A DNA stretch of 58,742 nt from JAFGTX01 sp942492225 (GTDB taxonomy: Bacteria; Bacillota; Clostridia; Peptostreptococcales; Acidaminobacteraceae), in the NCBI GenBank assembly GCA_942492225.1, contig CALODS010000051.1, forward strand, positions 1-58,742, written 5' to 3'. Positions within the stretch are counted from its first letter, which is position 1. Each line of letters begins with the position of its first letter. Of this stretch, positions 44,803 to 54,835 are shown piece after piece. The position numbers and the translations under genes are program-made. The notes below the pieces were generated by a model that saw only the letters and a program-made list of their open reading frames with translations, did not search any database and was not told where the DNA came from.

Positions 44803-44831
44803 TTTTCAAATCTTACTTAGTATGTTACAAT
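44803..44831 (+). promoter_or_regulatory. promoter of the 100-residue protein gene
   Basis: TTTTCA (44803-44808), 17-bp spacer, TACAAT (44826-44831), 26 bases before the start codon. Confidence 0.5.
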
Positions 44832-44856
44832 ATGCTGATACTTAATTGGAGGTACT

Positions 44857-45159
44857 ATGAAAGTTTTAAAATTTAGAATACACGAAACATATTTTGAAGA
44901 ATTCAAAAATATATGTATTGAAGAAGATCTTAACGTAAAAAAGAAGCTCAATATACTGGTTGCTCAAGATCGATTCCCATCAGATATCAAAAGCTATTTT
45001 CCAGAAGAGCATTATGATAATCTAAGAAGTATGACACTAAAAGTCAACGAACATCTTTTTAAAGGCGTTATGAAAAATTGTGGTCTTTATGACTTTAGAG
45101 TTAGAGATTACATGCCTTACTTAATATACAAATTTCTACTATCAAGAAAAGAACAATAA
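44857..45159 (+). CDS. small protein with two ribbon-helix-helix-like units
   Basis: A 100-residue basic protein that I do not recognise as a named family. It has two similar halves: VLKFRIHETYFEEFKNICIE then NVKKKLNILVAQ, and MTLKVNEHLFKGVMKNCGLY then FRVRDYMPYLIYKFLL. Each is a short strand, a helix and a second helix, like CopG/Arc ribbon-helix-helix units. The protein could be a single-chain pseudo-dimer binding DNA. GGAGG precedes the ATG, and it has its own promoter and terminator. Confidence 0.6.
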   Translation: MKVLKFRIHETYFEEFKNICIEEDLNVKKKLNILVAQDRFPSDIKSYFPEEHYDNLRSMTLKVNEHLFKGVMKNCGLYDFRVRDYMPYLIYKFLLSRKEQ

Positions 45160-45162
45160 AAT

Positions 45163-45201
45163 AAAAGCTTATCTCTACTATGTTTGTAGTGATAAGCTTT
45201 T
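45163..45201. terminator. bidirectional terminator
   Basis: AAAAGCTTATC-t-CTAC pairs with GTAG-t-GATAAGCTTTT. It separates the small protein gene and the convergent DUF1456 gene. Confidence 0.88.
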
Positions 45202-45211
45202 CTATTTGCAA

Positions 45212-45799
<588 letters not shown>

Positions 45800-45915
45800 T
45801 TTTTTCTCCATCTCTATGGTCGTTTTGCTTCAAATCATTATATCACTCTTTAAGAACTTTCCTAGCACTATTTCTTCAATAAATACTAACACTATGAGGA
45901 TGCGCCTTCACTTTA

Positions 45916-46590
45916 TTATATTGAAAATTCTACTTTTATACATTTTCCTATCACTGTGACACGTTTGGCATCTACAGAAACAGCATCAGAAGAATGACTA
46001 CTTTTAGAAAGTTTATAAATATTATTCTCTTTACGTACTTTTCTAATAGATTTTTTCTTATCAATTTCTAGTAAATAAATGTTATCGTTTTGAATTTCTT
46101 TTGTCATCATCACTGTAACAATATCATTTTTTTGAATTCTTAATACTTCCATCTCATCGTTCGACGCTTGTATAAACATTAATCGGTCGGGATTATGCCC
46201 TTCAACTTTTTTATTGATGATTGGCAATTCCTTATTTGACACTACATTGCCACTAATACAGTCATAGATAGGATATTTCTTTAAAACACCTTCTAAAGCA
46301 CTCGTCCATTGTGCATTTGGTTCTACGACATAGCTAGTGGTTTGTTTTGCTTTTGGCGCTTGTTTTGGTTTGTTATCAGTCTCTTCTATTGCACTTGACG
46401 CTTCTAAAATTTCTGATTTTTCACCAAGCGCTTTTAGAATAGTTTCTGCGGCTTTTTCATTGATAATTTTCTTTCCAGATTCTATTTGAATAATGTAACT
46501 TGCTGACAAGCCACATTTCTTAGCCAGTTCTTTTTCTGTTAAACCTGATTTTTTTCTAGCATCTCTAATTTTCATTGCTACTCTATTCAT
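45916..46590 (-). CDS. XRE-family regulator with an inactive LexA/S24-like C-terminal domain
   Basis: A 224-residue protein: N-terminal helix-turn-helix (IRDARKKSGLTEKELAKKCGLSASYIIQIESGKK), a Pro/Lys/Gln-rich linker (about 75-90), and a C-terminal beta domain that resembles the LexA/S24 fold (LMFIQASNDEMEVLRIQKNDIVTV). The usual GDSM motif carrying the catalytic serine is replaced by NDEM, so self-cleavage is not expected. The ATG at 46590 has AGAGG eight bases upstream. Targets are unknown. Confidence 0.78.
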   Translation of the reverse strand: MNRVAMKIRDARKKSGLTEKELAKKCGLSASYIIQIESGKKIINEKAAETILKALGEKSEILEASSAIEETDNKPKQAPKAKQTTSYVVEPNAQWTSALEGVLKKYPIYDCISGNVVSNKELPIINKKVEGHNPDRLMFIQASNDEMEVLRIQKNDIVTVMMTKEIQNDNIYLLEIDKKKSIRKVRKENNIYKLSKSSHSSDAVSVDAKRVTVIGKCIKVEFSI

Positions 46591-46703
46591 TGTGTTCACC
46601 TCTTCTTATTAATGTGGTTCTCGTTTAGTATAAGCTATTAAAGGCTATATTAAAAGTATTCTCTCAATGATTCAGTGGGCAATGAACTTTATATACGTAA
46701 AAA

Positions 46704-46732
46704 AAGGATGCCATCAACTGATGACACCCCTT
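46704..46732 (-). terminator. terminator of the POT transporter gene
   Basis: AAGG-n-TG-n-CATCA pairs with TGATG-n-CA-n-CCTT around a two-base loop; a seven-T run follows on the reverse strand. Confidence 0.8.
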
Positions 46733-46762
46733 CACTTTTTAATATATTGAATTTCACTTATT

Positions 46763-48145
46763 TTAGTTTACAAGCTCTTGCAAACCATCTGTTTCGTCAT
46801 CACCTTCAAGAAGACTTGTTAACTTTTTATCGCCCAAGTATAAGATAACCGCACAAGAAATAAGAATTGCTGGTATTACTGTATATGCTTGAATCGGAGA
46901 ATAACTTGATACAATAGCATATAAATAACCGTATGTTTTACCCGCTACAAATGTTGCAAATGTCCAAACACCCATAAGCACAGCAAATAATTTGCCTGGT
47001 GCATACTTAGTAACAAATGAATTTCCTAGTGGTGAGAAACACATTTCACCAATTGTCAATAATACACCAAATGCTACTAAATACATTAAACTTGCTTTAG
47101 CTGTTTCTGGGGCGCCAACACCTCTTGAAATTTCTGCAAGTACTAACACCAAGAATGCTGAACCTAAGAATGCCAAGCCTAATGCTAATTTCTTAAATAA
47201 ACTCAAATCTCCTTTAGGCCTCTTTGATAATCTAAACCATAAAATACCTAAGATTGGACCAAGTGCCATACAAGCAAATGAATTTAATGAGTCAAACCAT
47301 GATAATGGAACAGCAAACCCACCAACATTCATATTAATATATAACTCACCAAAATCGTAAGCTGCAAGATAAGTTAGGTACCAGAATACCCAGAATACAA
47401 TTGAGAACATTGATACTAATACAATTGCAAATACCTTCTTCTTTTCACCTAATGTCAATGGTTTGTTATCAATAGTCGCTTTATTATTTTCTGTTTTACC
47501 TTCTTTAAAAGGTTTTTTACCTGCTTCACCCATAAACTTGCTACCGAACACAAACCATACCGCCGCAACCAGACAAATCACTGCTGATAATTGAAAACAC
47601 GCTCTGTATCCAAGAACATCGCCTTTAGCAAACGTTGTTGCGTATAGAATACCTACAGCTGTTGTACCAATAAACGCACCTGCATTTACAAATGAATATT
47701 GTACTGAAAATGCTGAGTCAAGTTGATCCTTTTTATTAAATAGTGACCCACTAATAGCAGCTGTGTTCCCTTTAAATAAACCTGTACCAATTGCAACTAA
47801 AGCAACCATAATATTCATCATAGCAGCGCTAGTCGCCATCGAACCAAGATAGTAACCACCAGACATTAATACTAATCCTACAGGAATACAATATCTTGCA
47901 CCTATATATCGATCCGATATATAGCCACCAAAAACAGGCGCTAAATACGTAAATGCTACAAGGTTAGATTGAATAAGTGCTGCTTCTTCCTTGCTTAAAC
48001 CTAATCCACCTGAAACTACTGTTGCAGCAACAAACATAAAAATAAGAAATTTTGCTGAATAATACGCCATTCTTTCAATCATAAACGCAATACTACAAAC
48101 GTAGAACCCAAAAGGACGTTTATTCTTTACTGATACTTCACTCAT
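46763..48145 (-). CDS. POT/PTR family peptide:proton symporter
   Basis: A 460-residue, about 12-14-helix transporter. MIERMAYYSAKFLIFMF carries the ExxERxxYY-type motif of proton-dependent oligopeptide transporters, and GGYISDRYIGAR the MFS loop. The FKGNTAAISGSLF segment is also typical. It imports di- and tripeptides. The ATG at 48145 has GGAGG at ideal distance; the frame to 48208 would overlap the promoter. Confidence 0.88.
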   Translation of the reverse strand: MSEVSVKNKRPFGFYVCSIAFMIERMAYYSAKFLIFMFVAATVVSGGLGLSKEEAALIQSNLVAFTYLAPVFGGYISDRYIGARYCIPVGLVLMSGGYYLGSMATSAAMMNIMVALVAIGTGLFKGNTAAISGSLFNKKDQLDSAFSVQYSFVNAGAFIGTTAVGILYATTFAKGDVLGYRACFQLSAVICLVAAVWFVFGSKFMGEAGKKPFKEGKTENNKATIDNKPLTLGEKKKVFAIVLVSMFSIVFWVFWYLTYLAAYDFGELYINMNVGGFAVPLSWFDSLNSFACMALGPILGILWFRLSKRPKGDLSLFKKLALGLAFLGSAFLVLVLAEISRGVGAPETAKASLMYLVAFGVLLTIGEMCFSPLGNSFVTKYAPGKLFAVLMGVWTFATFVAGKTYGYLYAIVSSYSPIQAYTVIPAILISCAVILYLGDKKLTSLLEGDDETDGLQELVN

Positions 48146-48212
48146 TTTAATTCCTCCAAATAGTAAATAATTTTTAAAATTGTATTGCTTAATTTTTTTC
48201 ACTCCCACTGTA

Positions 48213-48240
48213 ATTATAAATAGATACTTAAAAATGTAAA
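48213..48240 (-). promoter_or_regulatory. promoter of the POT transporter gene
   Basis: TTTACA (48240-48235), 16-bp spacer, TATAAT (48218-48213). The rest of 48241-48559 holds no gene; TATAAT at 48501-48506 and a small palindrome CTTGAATTTCAAG near 48480 lie upstream of thrC. Confidence 0.6.
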
Positions 48241-48559
48241 GATGAAAATTATTATGTTTTTTTTACTTTTAAAGTCATAATCGTAACAAGTATGTGTTTA
48301 CATATTTAGACGCATTGGAAATAAACAATTTTAAATACGACTAATTTGTAACATTCAAAAAAATACTGCATATTAATGGTCTGAAGAATCAGATAAATCA
48401 TTAATTTTACGAAATATGTTCGCCTATGAAAGACAAACTCAAAAAAATGTTATAAAAAAAAATCCTTATATCCAAAAGGCTTGAATTTCAAGGAATATTA
48501 TATAATATAGATGTAATACTATTGCGAATAATCCATTCAAATAAATTTTAGGAGGCGCT

Positions 48560-50047
48560 ATGACACAATTAAAATTCACATCAACAAGATCAAACAATGA
48601 ATCACTTAATTTTTCAGAAGCAGTTGTTAAAGGAATTGCATCAGATGGAGGACTTTTTGTTCCACAATCGATTCCGAAAGTGGACTTACTTGATGAAAGT
48701 CTGCTTACTTTGACTTATCAAGAATTAGCAGAAAGACTACTTAAATTGTACGCCACTGATTTCACTCCTACTGAAATTCATCATTGTGTTCAGTCGGCAT
48801 ATGATCAGAAATTTAGAGTACCTGAGATTGCACCACTCCACACTTGCGGTTCATCACACTTTTTAGAACTTTACCACGGTAAAACACTTGCTTTTAAAGA
48901 TATGGCTTTATCAATTTTGCCTCACTTTATGACGACTAGCGCAAAAAAAATCGGCACTAAAGAAGATATTGTTATATTGGCAGCAACTTCAGGAGATACT
49001 GGTAAAGCTGCATTAGAAGGATTTGCAGATGTTGAAGGCATAAAAATAATCGTCTTTTATCCAACAGATGGTGTGAGTGAAGTTCAAAAACGCCAGATGA
49101 CGACGCAAGAAGGTGATAATACGTATGTCTTTGGTATCAATGGTAATTTTGATGATGCCCAAAATGGTGTTAAATCAATTTTTACTGATGAAGCTTATAA
49201 AGAAATTTTAAAAGACAAAGGATATATTCTTTCTTCAGCCAATTCCATTAATATTGGGCGATTGGTTCCTCAAATCATTTACTATATTTATGCTTACTAT
49301 GGATTGATTAAGAAGAATAAAATAAAAATGGGGGATGACATCAATGTTGTTGTTCCAACTGGTAACTTTGGAAATATTTTAGCCGCCTACTATGCGAAAG
49401 AAATGGGACTACCTATTAAGCAATTTATTTGTGCTTCAAATAAAAATAATGTCTTAACTGATTTCTTTAATACTGGAATCTACAATTTGAATAGACCGTT
49501 TGTTCCAACAGTATCCCCATCGATGGATATCTTGATTTCTAGTAACCTTGAGAGATTCCTATATGCAATGAGTGGCAATAATCCTGAAACAATAAGCACT
49601 CTAATGACAGCCCTTCAAGAAAATGGACAATATGAAGTTACTTCTTCTATGAAACATTCTATGGAAATGTTCTTCGGTGGTTATGCAAGTGATGAAGCAA
49701 CAATTGAAGCGATTGCAGAATTACAGTCCACATATGGTTATACGGTGGATACACATACAGCGGTCGCCTATCAAGTCTACAAAGATTATGTCAAAAAAAC
49801 AGGCGATCAAACAGAAACAATTATTGCATCCACTGCAAGTCCATTTAAATTTCCGAGAAGTGTTCTAAGTGGATATGATGAAATTGTTGATGCTTTTGAT
49901 GATTTTGAATTGGTGGAACGCCTATCAAAAATTGCTGGTTTAGAAGTGCCTGAACCTATTAAAAATATTGATCGCCGTCCAATAAGACATACGGATATTT
50001 GTGATAAAAGTGAGTTATCATCAGTTATTCTTAACCTACTAAAATAA
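48560..50047 (+). CDS. thrC: threonine synthase
   Basis: A 495-residue PLP enzyme of the long ThrC type that converts O-phosphohomoserine to threonine. The N-terminal domain starts FTSTRSNNESLNFSEAVVKG; the PLP lysine is Lys113 in GKTLAFKDMALS; the phosphate loop is AATSGDTGKAALEG; IVVPTGNFGNILAAYYAKEMG and SPSMDILISSNLERFL follow. No homoserine or aspartate-kinase gene is nearby, so it is a single-gene unit. GGAGG precedes the ATG. No T-box leader was found. Confidence 0.97.
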   Translation: MTQLKFTSTRSNNESLNFSEAVVKGIASDGGLFVPQSIPKVDLLDESLLTLTYQELAERLLKLYATDFTPTEIHHCVQSAYDQKFRVPEIAPLHTCGSSHFLELYHGKTLAFKDMALSILPHFMTTSAKKIGTKEDIVILAATSGDTGKAALEGFADVEGIKIIVFYPTDGVSEVQKRQMTTQEGDNTYVFGINGNFDDAQNGVKSIFTDEAYKEILKDKGYILSSANSINIGRLVPQIIYYIYAYYGLIKKNKIKMGDDINVVVPTGNFGNILAAYYAKEMGLPIKQFICASNKNNVLTDFFNTGIYNLNRPFVPTVSPSMDILISSNLERFLYAMSGNNPETISTLMTALQENGQYEVTSSMKHSMEMFFGGYASDEATIEAIAELQSTYGYTVDTHTAVAYQVYKDYVKKTGDQTETIIASTASPFKFPRSVLSGYDEIVDAFDDFELVERLSKIAGLEVPEPIKNIDRRPIRHTDICDKSELSSVILNLLK

Positions 50048-50118
50048 CAAATATTATGTTCTGTCCCTATTAGTATGGCCAGATTCTTAAAATCAAGTTG
50101 TTGTTTACTCGTAAAGTT

Positions 50119-50151
50119 AAATGACCTGACAATTATACTGTCAGGTCATTT
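50119..50151 (+). terminator. terminator of thrC
   Basis: AAATGACCTGACA pairs with TGTCAGGTCATTT across a seven-base loop; TTTTTATA follows. Confidence 0.92.
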
Positions 50152-50163
50152 TTATAATTATTA

Positions 50164-51102
50164 TTATTCACTGATCCAAATGAAACGTGAAAATTCTCTT
50201 TTGAAATTTTTTCTTACTTCACATACCTCTTTAACTTTGATACCTGCTAACTCCAAATCTGATCTTATATCTTTTGAAGAAACGACAATCTGTTTTTTTG
50301 CTATTCTCTTACCATTTTCTAATATGTTCTTTTGAATTGTCTCATCTGATTTACATAAATTGTCATAAGGTAAATCTAATATATCAACATCATAATACTC
50401 TTCTTCATCAGCAATATCACCATTTACTACTTCTATTTCATAATTAAAATAAGCTAAATTCTTCTGAGCACCCATTGCTACTTTCTTGTTTATTTCACGA
50501 CCCTTAATATTATACCCCGCATAAGCGCCTTCTAATAGAACTGTACCGATCCCACAGCAAGGATCAATTAGACGTTTACCTAAATCGCCTTCACCTGCAA
50601 TATTAACTAATGTTTTAGCTAAAAAAAGGCCCAAAGAACTTGAATATTTGTGCGGTCGATCTTGATGTTTTAGCCACTCATAACTATTTTCTACAAGTTC
50701 GCCAAAATACCATTGATTTTTATAATATGCAATACCATAGGTTATCTTAGGATTATCAAATGACGGATAACCAATAAACGCCATCCCTATTTTTTTGGAT
50801 ATTATTTTCCCCTCTTTAACAAAAGGATCAATTTTAAAAAACGAAACATATTTTATAAAAAAATCTTCTACTGCTATGGCATCTCTTTTAACACATTCAA
50901 TAATTTCTTCTATAGAAGATTTAACATAAAGAATTTCTAACCTGTTTTTTATAAAATAACTACAAGATGGTGGTATTAAAAGATCTTCTATGAATACTTT
51001 CTCACTAATTGATTTGCCAAATAATGCTTTAATCTCTAATTCACAAAGCGCCTTATGCTCTTCTGTATAGTTAACATTGTAAAGATAACGTTTGTTGTTC
51101 AT
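50164..51102 (-). CDS. TRM11-like/UPF0020 RNA methyltransferase, copy A
   Basis: A 312-residue protein with an N-terminal ferredoxin-like/THUMP-like part beginning RYLYNVNYTEEHKALCELEI and a C-terminal SAM-dependent methyltransferase domain. The SAM loop is LIDPCCGIGTVLLEGAYAGY, and the catalytic (D/N)-P-P-Y motif appears as DLPY (ILDLPYDNL), as in tRNA guanine-N2 methyltransferases of the TRM11 group. A close paralogue lies 5 kb away (56069-57010). GGCGGAG precedes the ATG. The RNA target is not known. Confidence 0.82.
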   Translation of the reverse strand: MNNKRYLYNVNYTEEHKALCELEIKALFGKSISEKVFIEDLLIPPSCSYFIKNRLEILYVKSSIEEIIECVKRDAIAVEDFFIKYVSFFKIDPFVKEGKIISKKIGMAFIGYPSFDNPKITYGIAYYKNQWYFGELVENSYEWLKHQDRPHKYSSSLGLFLAKTLVNIAGEGDLGKRLIDPCCGIGTVLLEGAYAGYNIKGREINKKVAMGAQKNLAYFNYEIEVVNGDIADEEEYYDVDILDLPYDNLCKSDETIQKNILENGKRIAKKQIVVSSKDIRSDLELAGIKVKEVCEVRKNFKREFSRFIWISE

Positions 51103-51331
51103 TTATATCACTCCGCCTATTTCACTGATTATTTATACTCTAACAACCTATCATAATCTCTCCTGGTATTCAACTGCGATTAATCCAACCATAATTACTG
51201 CCTCATTTCCTATAACCGATACAAAATTTCTAATTTTTTTCAATATTCTTGCATTTTAAGTAGATATACATAATAAAAAGCGTTACAATAAAGTATAGGC
51301 AACACATTGCAGAATATATAAGGAGGCATTT

Positions 51332-51739
51332 ATGATTAAATTACTTATTGGACAACCAGGAATGGGTAAAACAAAAGAAATGATCGAACATGCAAATAAT
51401 CTTTTAAAAGAAGCAAAAGGTGATATCGTTTTTATTGGCGAATCAAATGAATGTGTTTTAGAAGTCAATCATGATATTCGTTATATTAACATAGCAGAGT
51501 ACCCCCTTAATTCATCAAATGAATTTATCGCATTTTTATATGGATTACTTGGGTCTAATTATGATCTCCAACGCATATACTTAGATGGAATACTGAATGT
51601 CTATATTATGACACCAGAGGAAATATGCACATGGCTAGACAAAATTAATACAATCTCAGATAAATATAAAGTTAATTTTGAAATCAGTATCAGTATCAAT
51701 GGTGATACACCAGAATGTTTAAAAGCTTACCTATCATAA
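51332..51739 (+). CDS. small P-loop nucleotide-binding protein
   Basis: A 135-residue protein. Walker A is at the very N-terminus (GQPGMGKTKEM, residues 7-17), and a short Walker-B-like strand RIYLDGIL lies near residue 88. Short proteins of this kind are common in Clostridia and are usually labelled as PilT-like or ATP-binding without a proven role. AGGAGG precedes the ATG. It has its own terminator and no functional partner nearby. Confidence 0.72.
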   Translation: MIKLLIGQPGMGKTKEMIEHANNLLKEAKGDIVFIGESNECVLEVNHDIRYINIAEYPLNSSNEFIAFLYGLLGSNYDLQRIYLDGILNVYIMTPEEICTWLDKINTISDKYKVNFEISISINGDTPECLKAYLS

Positions 51740-51743
51740 ACAA

Positions 51744-51769
51744 AGGCCTCCAATATAAATTGGAGGCTT
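51744..51769. terminator. bidirectional terminator
   Basis: GCCTCCAAT (51746-51754) pairs with ATTGGAGGC (51759-51767); six T's follow. It lies between convergent genes. Confidence 0.9.
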
Positions 51770-51778
51770 TTTTATTAA

Positions 51779-52345
51779 TTATGCTCTTTTTCGTAAATAA
51801 TAAAAGTATCTTACGATTGAATGTTTCAGTTGTATATCCTGTTCAATAGTTGCCAACCGCTTCTTACCCATTCGTCGATCTAGAATCGCAAAGATGTTGA
51901 GCATAATATCATCGCTTTCTAAGCTTTTTTCTATTGGCATGGATAAATAATCCGAAGCCCTTTGTTGAAAATTCGATTTGATAAGGTCTTGTTCTGCACT
52001 TGTAATGCTTTTTGCTGCTAGATTGACTTTATTATTTTTAGCGATAACAACTAATCTTTCCTCAGGAATTTTTCCTCCTGAATTTTTGCGAACGGCTTCA
52101 ATATCACTTTCACGCACGCTAATTTGTGTGCTCAAGTCATTTTTCAACTCTTGTTCTGTTTGATGCCATACGACACCACCCACACTTACTTTGAAATTGA
52201 AAACTTCTATTTTATCAACCGTCATATAGCATTGTGTTTTTTTATCAGACACAAAACGATAGCCCGTTGAATTATATGCAATACGGTTAATCAAACTAGG
52301 TGCTAAAAAAGTTTCTAGTTCTTTTCTCAATTTATTCCAGTTCAT
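51779..52345 (-). CDS. SF0329-type uncharacterized protein
   Basis: A 188-residue protein starting MNWNKLRKELETFLAPSLIN, with GYRFVSDKKTQCYMTVDKIE and the hydrophilic middle SVRESDIEAVRKNSGGKIPE. I recognise this as the small uncharacterized SF0329-like family; no catalytic motif is visible. The ATG at 52345 has AAAGGAG upstream; the longer frame to 52396 has none. Confidence 0.7.
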   Translation of the reverse strand: MNWNKLRKELETFLAPSLINRIAYNSTGYRFVSDKKTQCYMTVDKIEVFNFKVSVGGVVWHQTEQELKNDLSTQISVRESDIEAVRKNSGGKIPEERLVVIAKNNKVNLAAKSITSAEQDLIKSNFQQRASDYLSMPIEKSLESDDIMLNIFAILDRRMGKKRLATIEQDIQLKHSIVRYFYYLRKRA

Positions 52346-52464
52346 CTCTACTCCTTTACGACATGTTCTGTGCCACTCTTTCATGCGATGCCTCATCTAT
52401 ATTGTATCTCTTTTTATGTAATTTTCCAAATCATCTCAGTTATATCAAACGCGCGTATAAAAAA

Positions 52465-52489
52465 AGTGACTATCGTTAGGATAGGCACT
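52465..52489 (-). terminator. terminator of the EamA gene
   Basis: AGTG-n-CTATC pairs with GATAG-n-CACT; T's follow on the reverse strand. Confidence 0.82.
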
Positions 52490-52504
52490 CGTTATAAACT
52501 ATTT

Positions 52505-53398
52505 TTACATAAACATGATCGCAACACCCGATAATGCTATCAGTGTCCCAATGATTTCCCTCAAAGCAATTTTTTCTTTTTTTACAAAGAAAGCATAAGG
52601 AATAAGAATAATGGGGGTGATTGAAATAAGTGTCGACGCAACACCTGGATTAATCTTTTGAATCGCATACAGAGACAAGGAAATCCCAAGAAACGGTCCA
52701 AAGAAAGAGCCAAGAGTTAATGACGCCAAAGCATCTTTCCTTTTAAAAGATGCGGCATATTTACCCCAATGTTTTCTTGCTGTAAACAATATTGAAAAGC
52801 CAATAATACCCGCAATTAATCTTATTTGTGTTGAGGAAAACGGATCATAACTTGCCATGCCGAACTTTCCAATTATATAGCCAGCCGCTTGTCCAAATGC
52901 ACCGCCAAAAGCAAATAGAATGCCTTTAACAGGATGAGAAAAAGCAACTTTATTACTGCCTTTTTCGGCTATCAGAATTACAATGGCAATACCTGCTAAG
53001 GTCATGAACATGCCAATTATTTGCATTCCTGTCATGCGCTCACCTAAAAATAGAAAGGCCATTAATCCACTGAGTGGTGGAACACTCGCATAAATGAGCA
53101 TTGATATTCTTGAGCCAATTAGGACAAATGCTTCAAAAAGCAATAAATCGCCTATTACGATTCCAACTAATCCAGAAAGCATTAGCCAAAACCATGCAGA
53201 TATATCCGCATCTGTTGGTAAGAAATACCCTCTCGATAGCCATGTATAAGTTGATAGGAATAAAAGTCCAATCAGCAACCGGGATAAATTAAGATTCATT
53301 GAGCCAATTTTTTTTGCACTGTGTTCAAAAGATGTCGCTGTAATTGACCAGCAAAGTGCCGTAAGTAATGCTGCAATCTCACCTGAATAGTTTTGCAT
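52505..53398 (-). CDS. EamA/DMT family transporter
   Basis: A 297-residue protein of ten membrane helices in two EamA repeats (1-140 and 155-297). Each ends in a PxxxxxxA-type helix (SVPPLSGLMAFLFLGERMTG; SITPIILIPYAFFVKKEKIA), the DMT signature. Substrates of such permeases are usually amino acids or metabolites. It starts 40 bases after the iron-sulfur gene on the same strand, so the two may be one operon. Confidence 0.88.
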   Translation of the reverse strand: MQNYSGEIAALLTALCWSITATSFEHSAKKIGSMNLNLSRLLIGLLFLSTYTWLSRGYFLPTDADISAWFWLMLSGLVGIVIGDLLLFEAFVLIGSRISMLIYASVPPLSGLMAFLFLGERMTGMQIIGMFMTLAGIAIVILIAEKGSNKVAFSHPVKGILFAFGGAFGQAAGYIIGKFGMASYDPFSSTQIRLIAGIIGFSILFTARKHWGKYAASFKRKDALASLTLGSFFGPFLGISLSLYAIQKINPGVASTLISITPIILIPYAFFVKKEKIALREIIGTLIALSGVAIMFM

Positions 53399-53438
53399 TG
53401 TTTTTCACTTCTCCTATTATTAAAAATGAATATTTTCT

Positions 53439-54698
53439 TTACACATCAACACTGTTTATTAATTTCATCAAATATTTTGACTGAAAGGTCTCACTTACTA
53501 ATAATTGCTTAACAGGCGAAAGCCTTAAAAAGGCCCCTGTGAATGCTGCCATAAATCGGTGACTTAACATGGCTTGATTATCAAATATCAAGTTGTGAAG
53601 CGTATCTGTTTCAATTGCTTCTAAAACTAATTTATGAACTGTATTAACAGGTGTAAATATTCTAACGTCACGTTGAATCATTTCTAATGCATCTAATTTG
53701 CAAACACGTTCGCAAACACCACAACCAAGGCATAGTGTAGAATCAAAGAATACTTTTTCCTTATTATTGATTGATTCCGTTGTAAAACACCCTACCGGAC
53801 AAACTGGAAGACATTGCTTACAACTCACGCATTTGTCGTTCATCTCTGCAATAAAATTAGAGGAGCTGATTGTTTGTGGTAGGCCCATTTTTTTTGCACC
53901 TTTTAGCGCCATACAGCAACAGGCACAACAATTACAGATAAAGCCTACATCATCCTTCACATTTTCAGCAAACTGTATAAGATTATTGTCATAAGACTTT
54001 TCAAGAATTTCAAAGGCCTCCTCTTTCGTTATTAGTCTTGCATAGCCATGCTTTGACAAAGAGTGAGACAGATTATTGATTGAAAGACAAACTTCCTGAG
54101 GGGCATCACAAGCCTCTCCTAAATGTTCAGCTTTATGACGACAATAGCATCTACTCACACCAACACTCTCTGCATTTTCGATAATTTTTGTAGCGCGTTC
54201 ATAATCTAAGACATAAGCAAAATCTTCTTCTTTGATAGCATCTTCATTTATAAGGACGCGTCCAATTGGCGTTTTAAGAGATAATAATTTCCTCATGAAA
54301 TCTTCTTCTGTTTCAAGGTACTGATGAAATAATTCACTCAATAGCTTTTGATCAAAATGCCCTCCGGTGCGCATGAGTGCAAATTCAAAAAAACCAATCA
54401 TGGGTGGCGGCACAACATATTTCTGTTCTACTTTATCATTCATATCTAATAATAGTGCCTTTTCAGCAAGACCATCTAAAATCCTTAATGATTCTTCTTC
54501 TGATTTTTTCCATATTTTAGCCGCACTTTTAACGGTAAATGGTTTAATTGGTAAAAGTGATACTAAAGAAGCCTCCTCATGTGTAAACATCACTGTTAAG
54601 ATTTCATAAAGTACTTCTGACTCCGGTGCGCCTTGTGGAAATTTATTATATCGATCAATTAAATTTTTATAACCAGTCCGTCCTGTTAGATGTGCCAT
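53439..54698 (-). CDS. 4Fe-4S ferredoxin-type protein with N-terminal winged-helix-like domain
   Basis: A 419-residue cytoplasmic protein. Residues 30-110 resemble a winged helix; a cysteine group CYCRHKAEHLGEACDAPQEVC follows near 185-205; CNCCACCCMALKG near 255-267; and two ferredoxin motifs CVSCKQCLPVCP and CLGCGVCERVC near 292-335. Such proteins occur in anaerobes and are of unknown role, possibly electron carriers with a redox sensor. AATGAGGAC precedes the ATG. It is upstream of the EamA gene. Confidence 0.82.
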   Translation of the reverse strand: MAHLTGRTGYKNLIDRYNKFPQGAPESEVLYEILTVMFTHEEASLVSLLPIKPFTVKSAAKIWKKSEEESLRILDGLAEKALLLDMNDKVEQKYVVPPPMIGFFEFALMRTGGHFDQKLLSELFHQYLETEEDFMRKLLSLKTPIGRVLINEDAIKEEDFAYVLDYERATKIIENAESVGVSRCYCRHKAEHLGEACDAPQEVCLSINNLSHSLSKHGYARLITKEEAFEILEKSYDNNLIQFAENVKDDVGFICNCCACCCMALKGAKKMGLPQTISSSNFIAEMNDKCVSCKQCLPVCPVGCFTTESINNKEKVFFDSTLCLGCGVCERVCKLDALEMIQRDVRIFTPVNTVHKLVLEAIETDTLHNLIFDNQAMLSHRFMAAFTGAFLRLSPVKQLLVSETFQSKYLMKLINSVDV

Positions 54699-54789
54699 TT
54701 AATGTCCTCATTTCTTCTTGTTCATTAATTTTCATGATAACAGTTTACCATTTTAAGATAAAGGTTTCATCACTTTCAAAAAATATAAA

Positions 54790-54819
54790 AAACCAGCATC
54801 TATCACTAAATGCTGGTTT
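54790..54819 (-). terminator. terminator of the glutathione peroxidase gene
   Basis: AAACCAGCA pairs with TGCTGGTTT, with further T/A pairing inside; TTTTTT follows on the reverse strand. Confidence 0.85.
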
Positions 54820-54835
54820 CATGCATATTCTATAT

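Noticed and set aside
48241..48559. T-box leader of thrC
   Set aside because: No AG-rich conserved region, T-box sequence or leader terminator was found; only a promoter-like region and a short palindrome.
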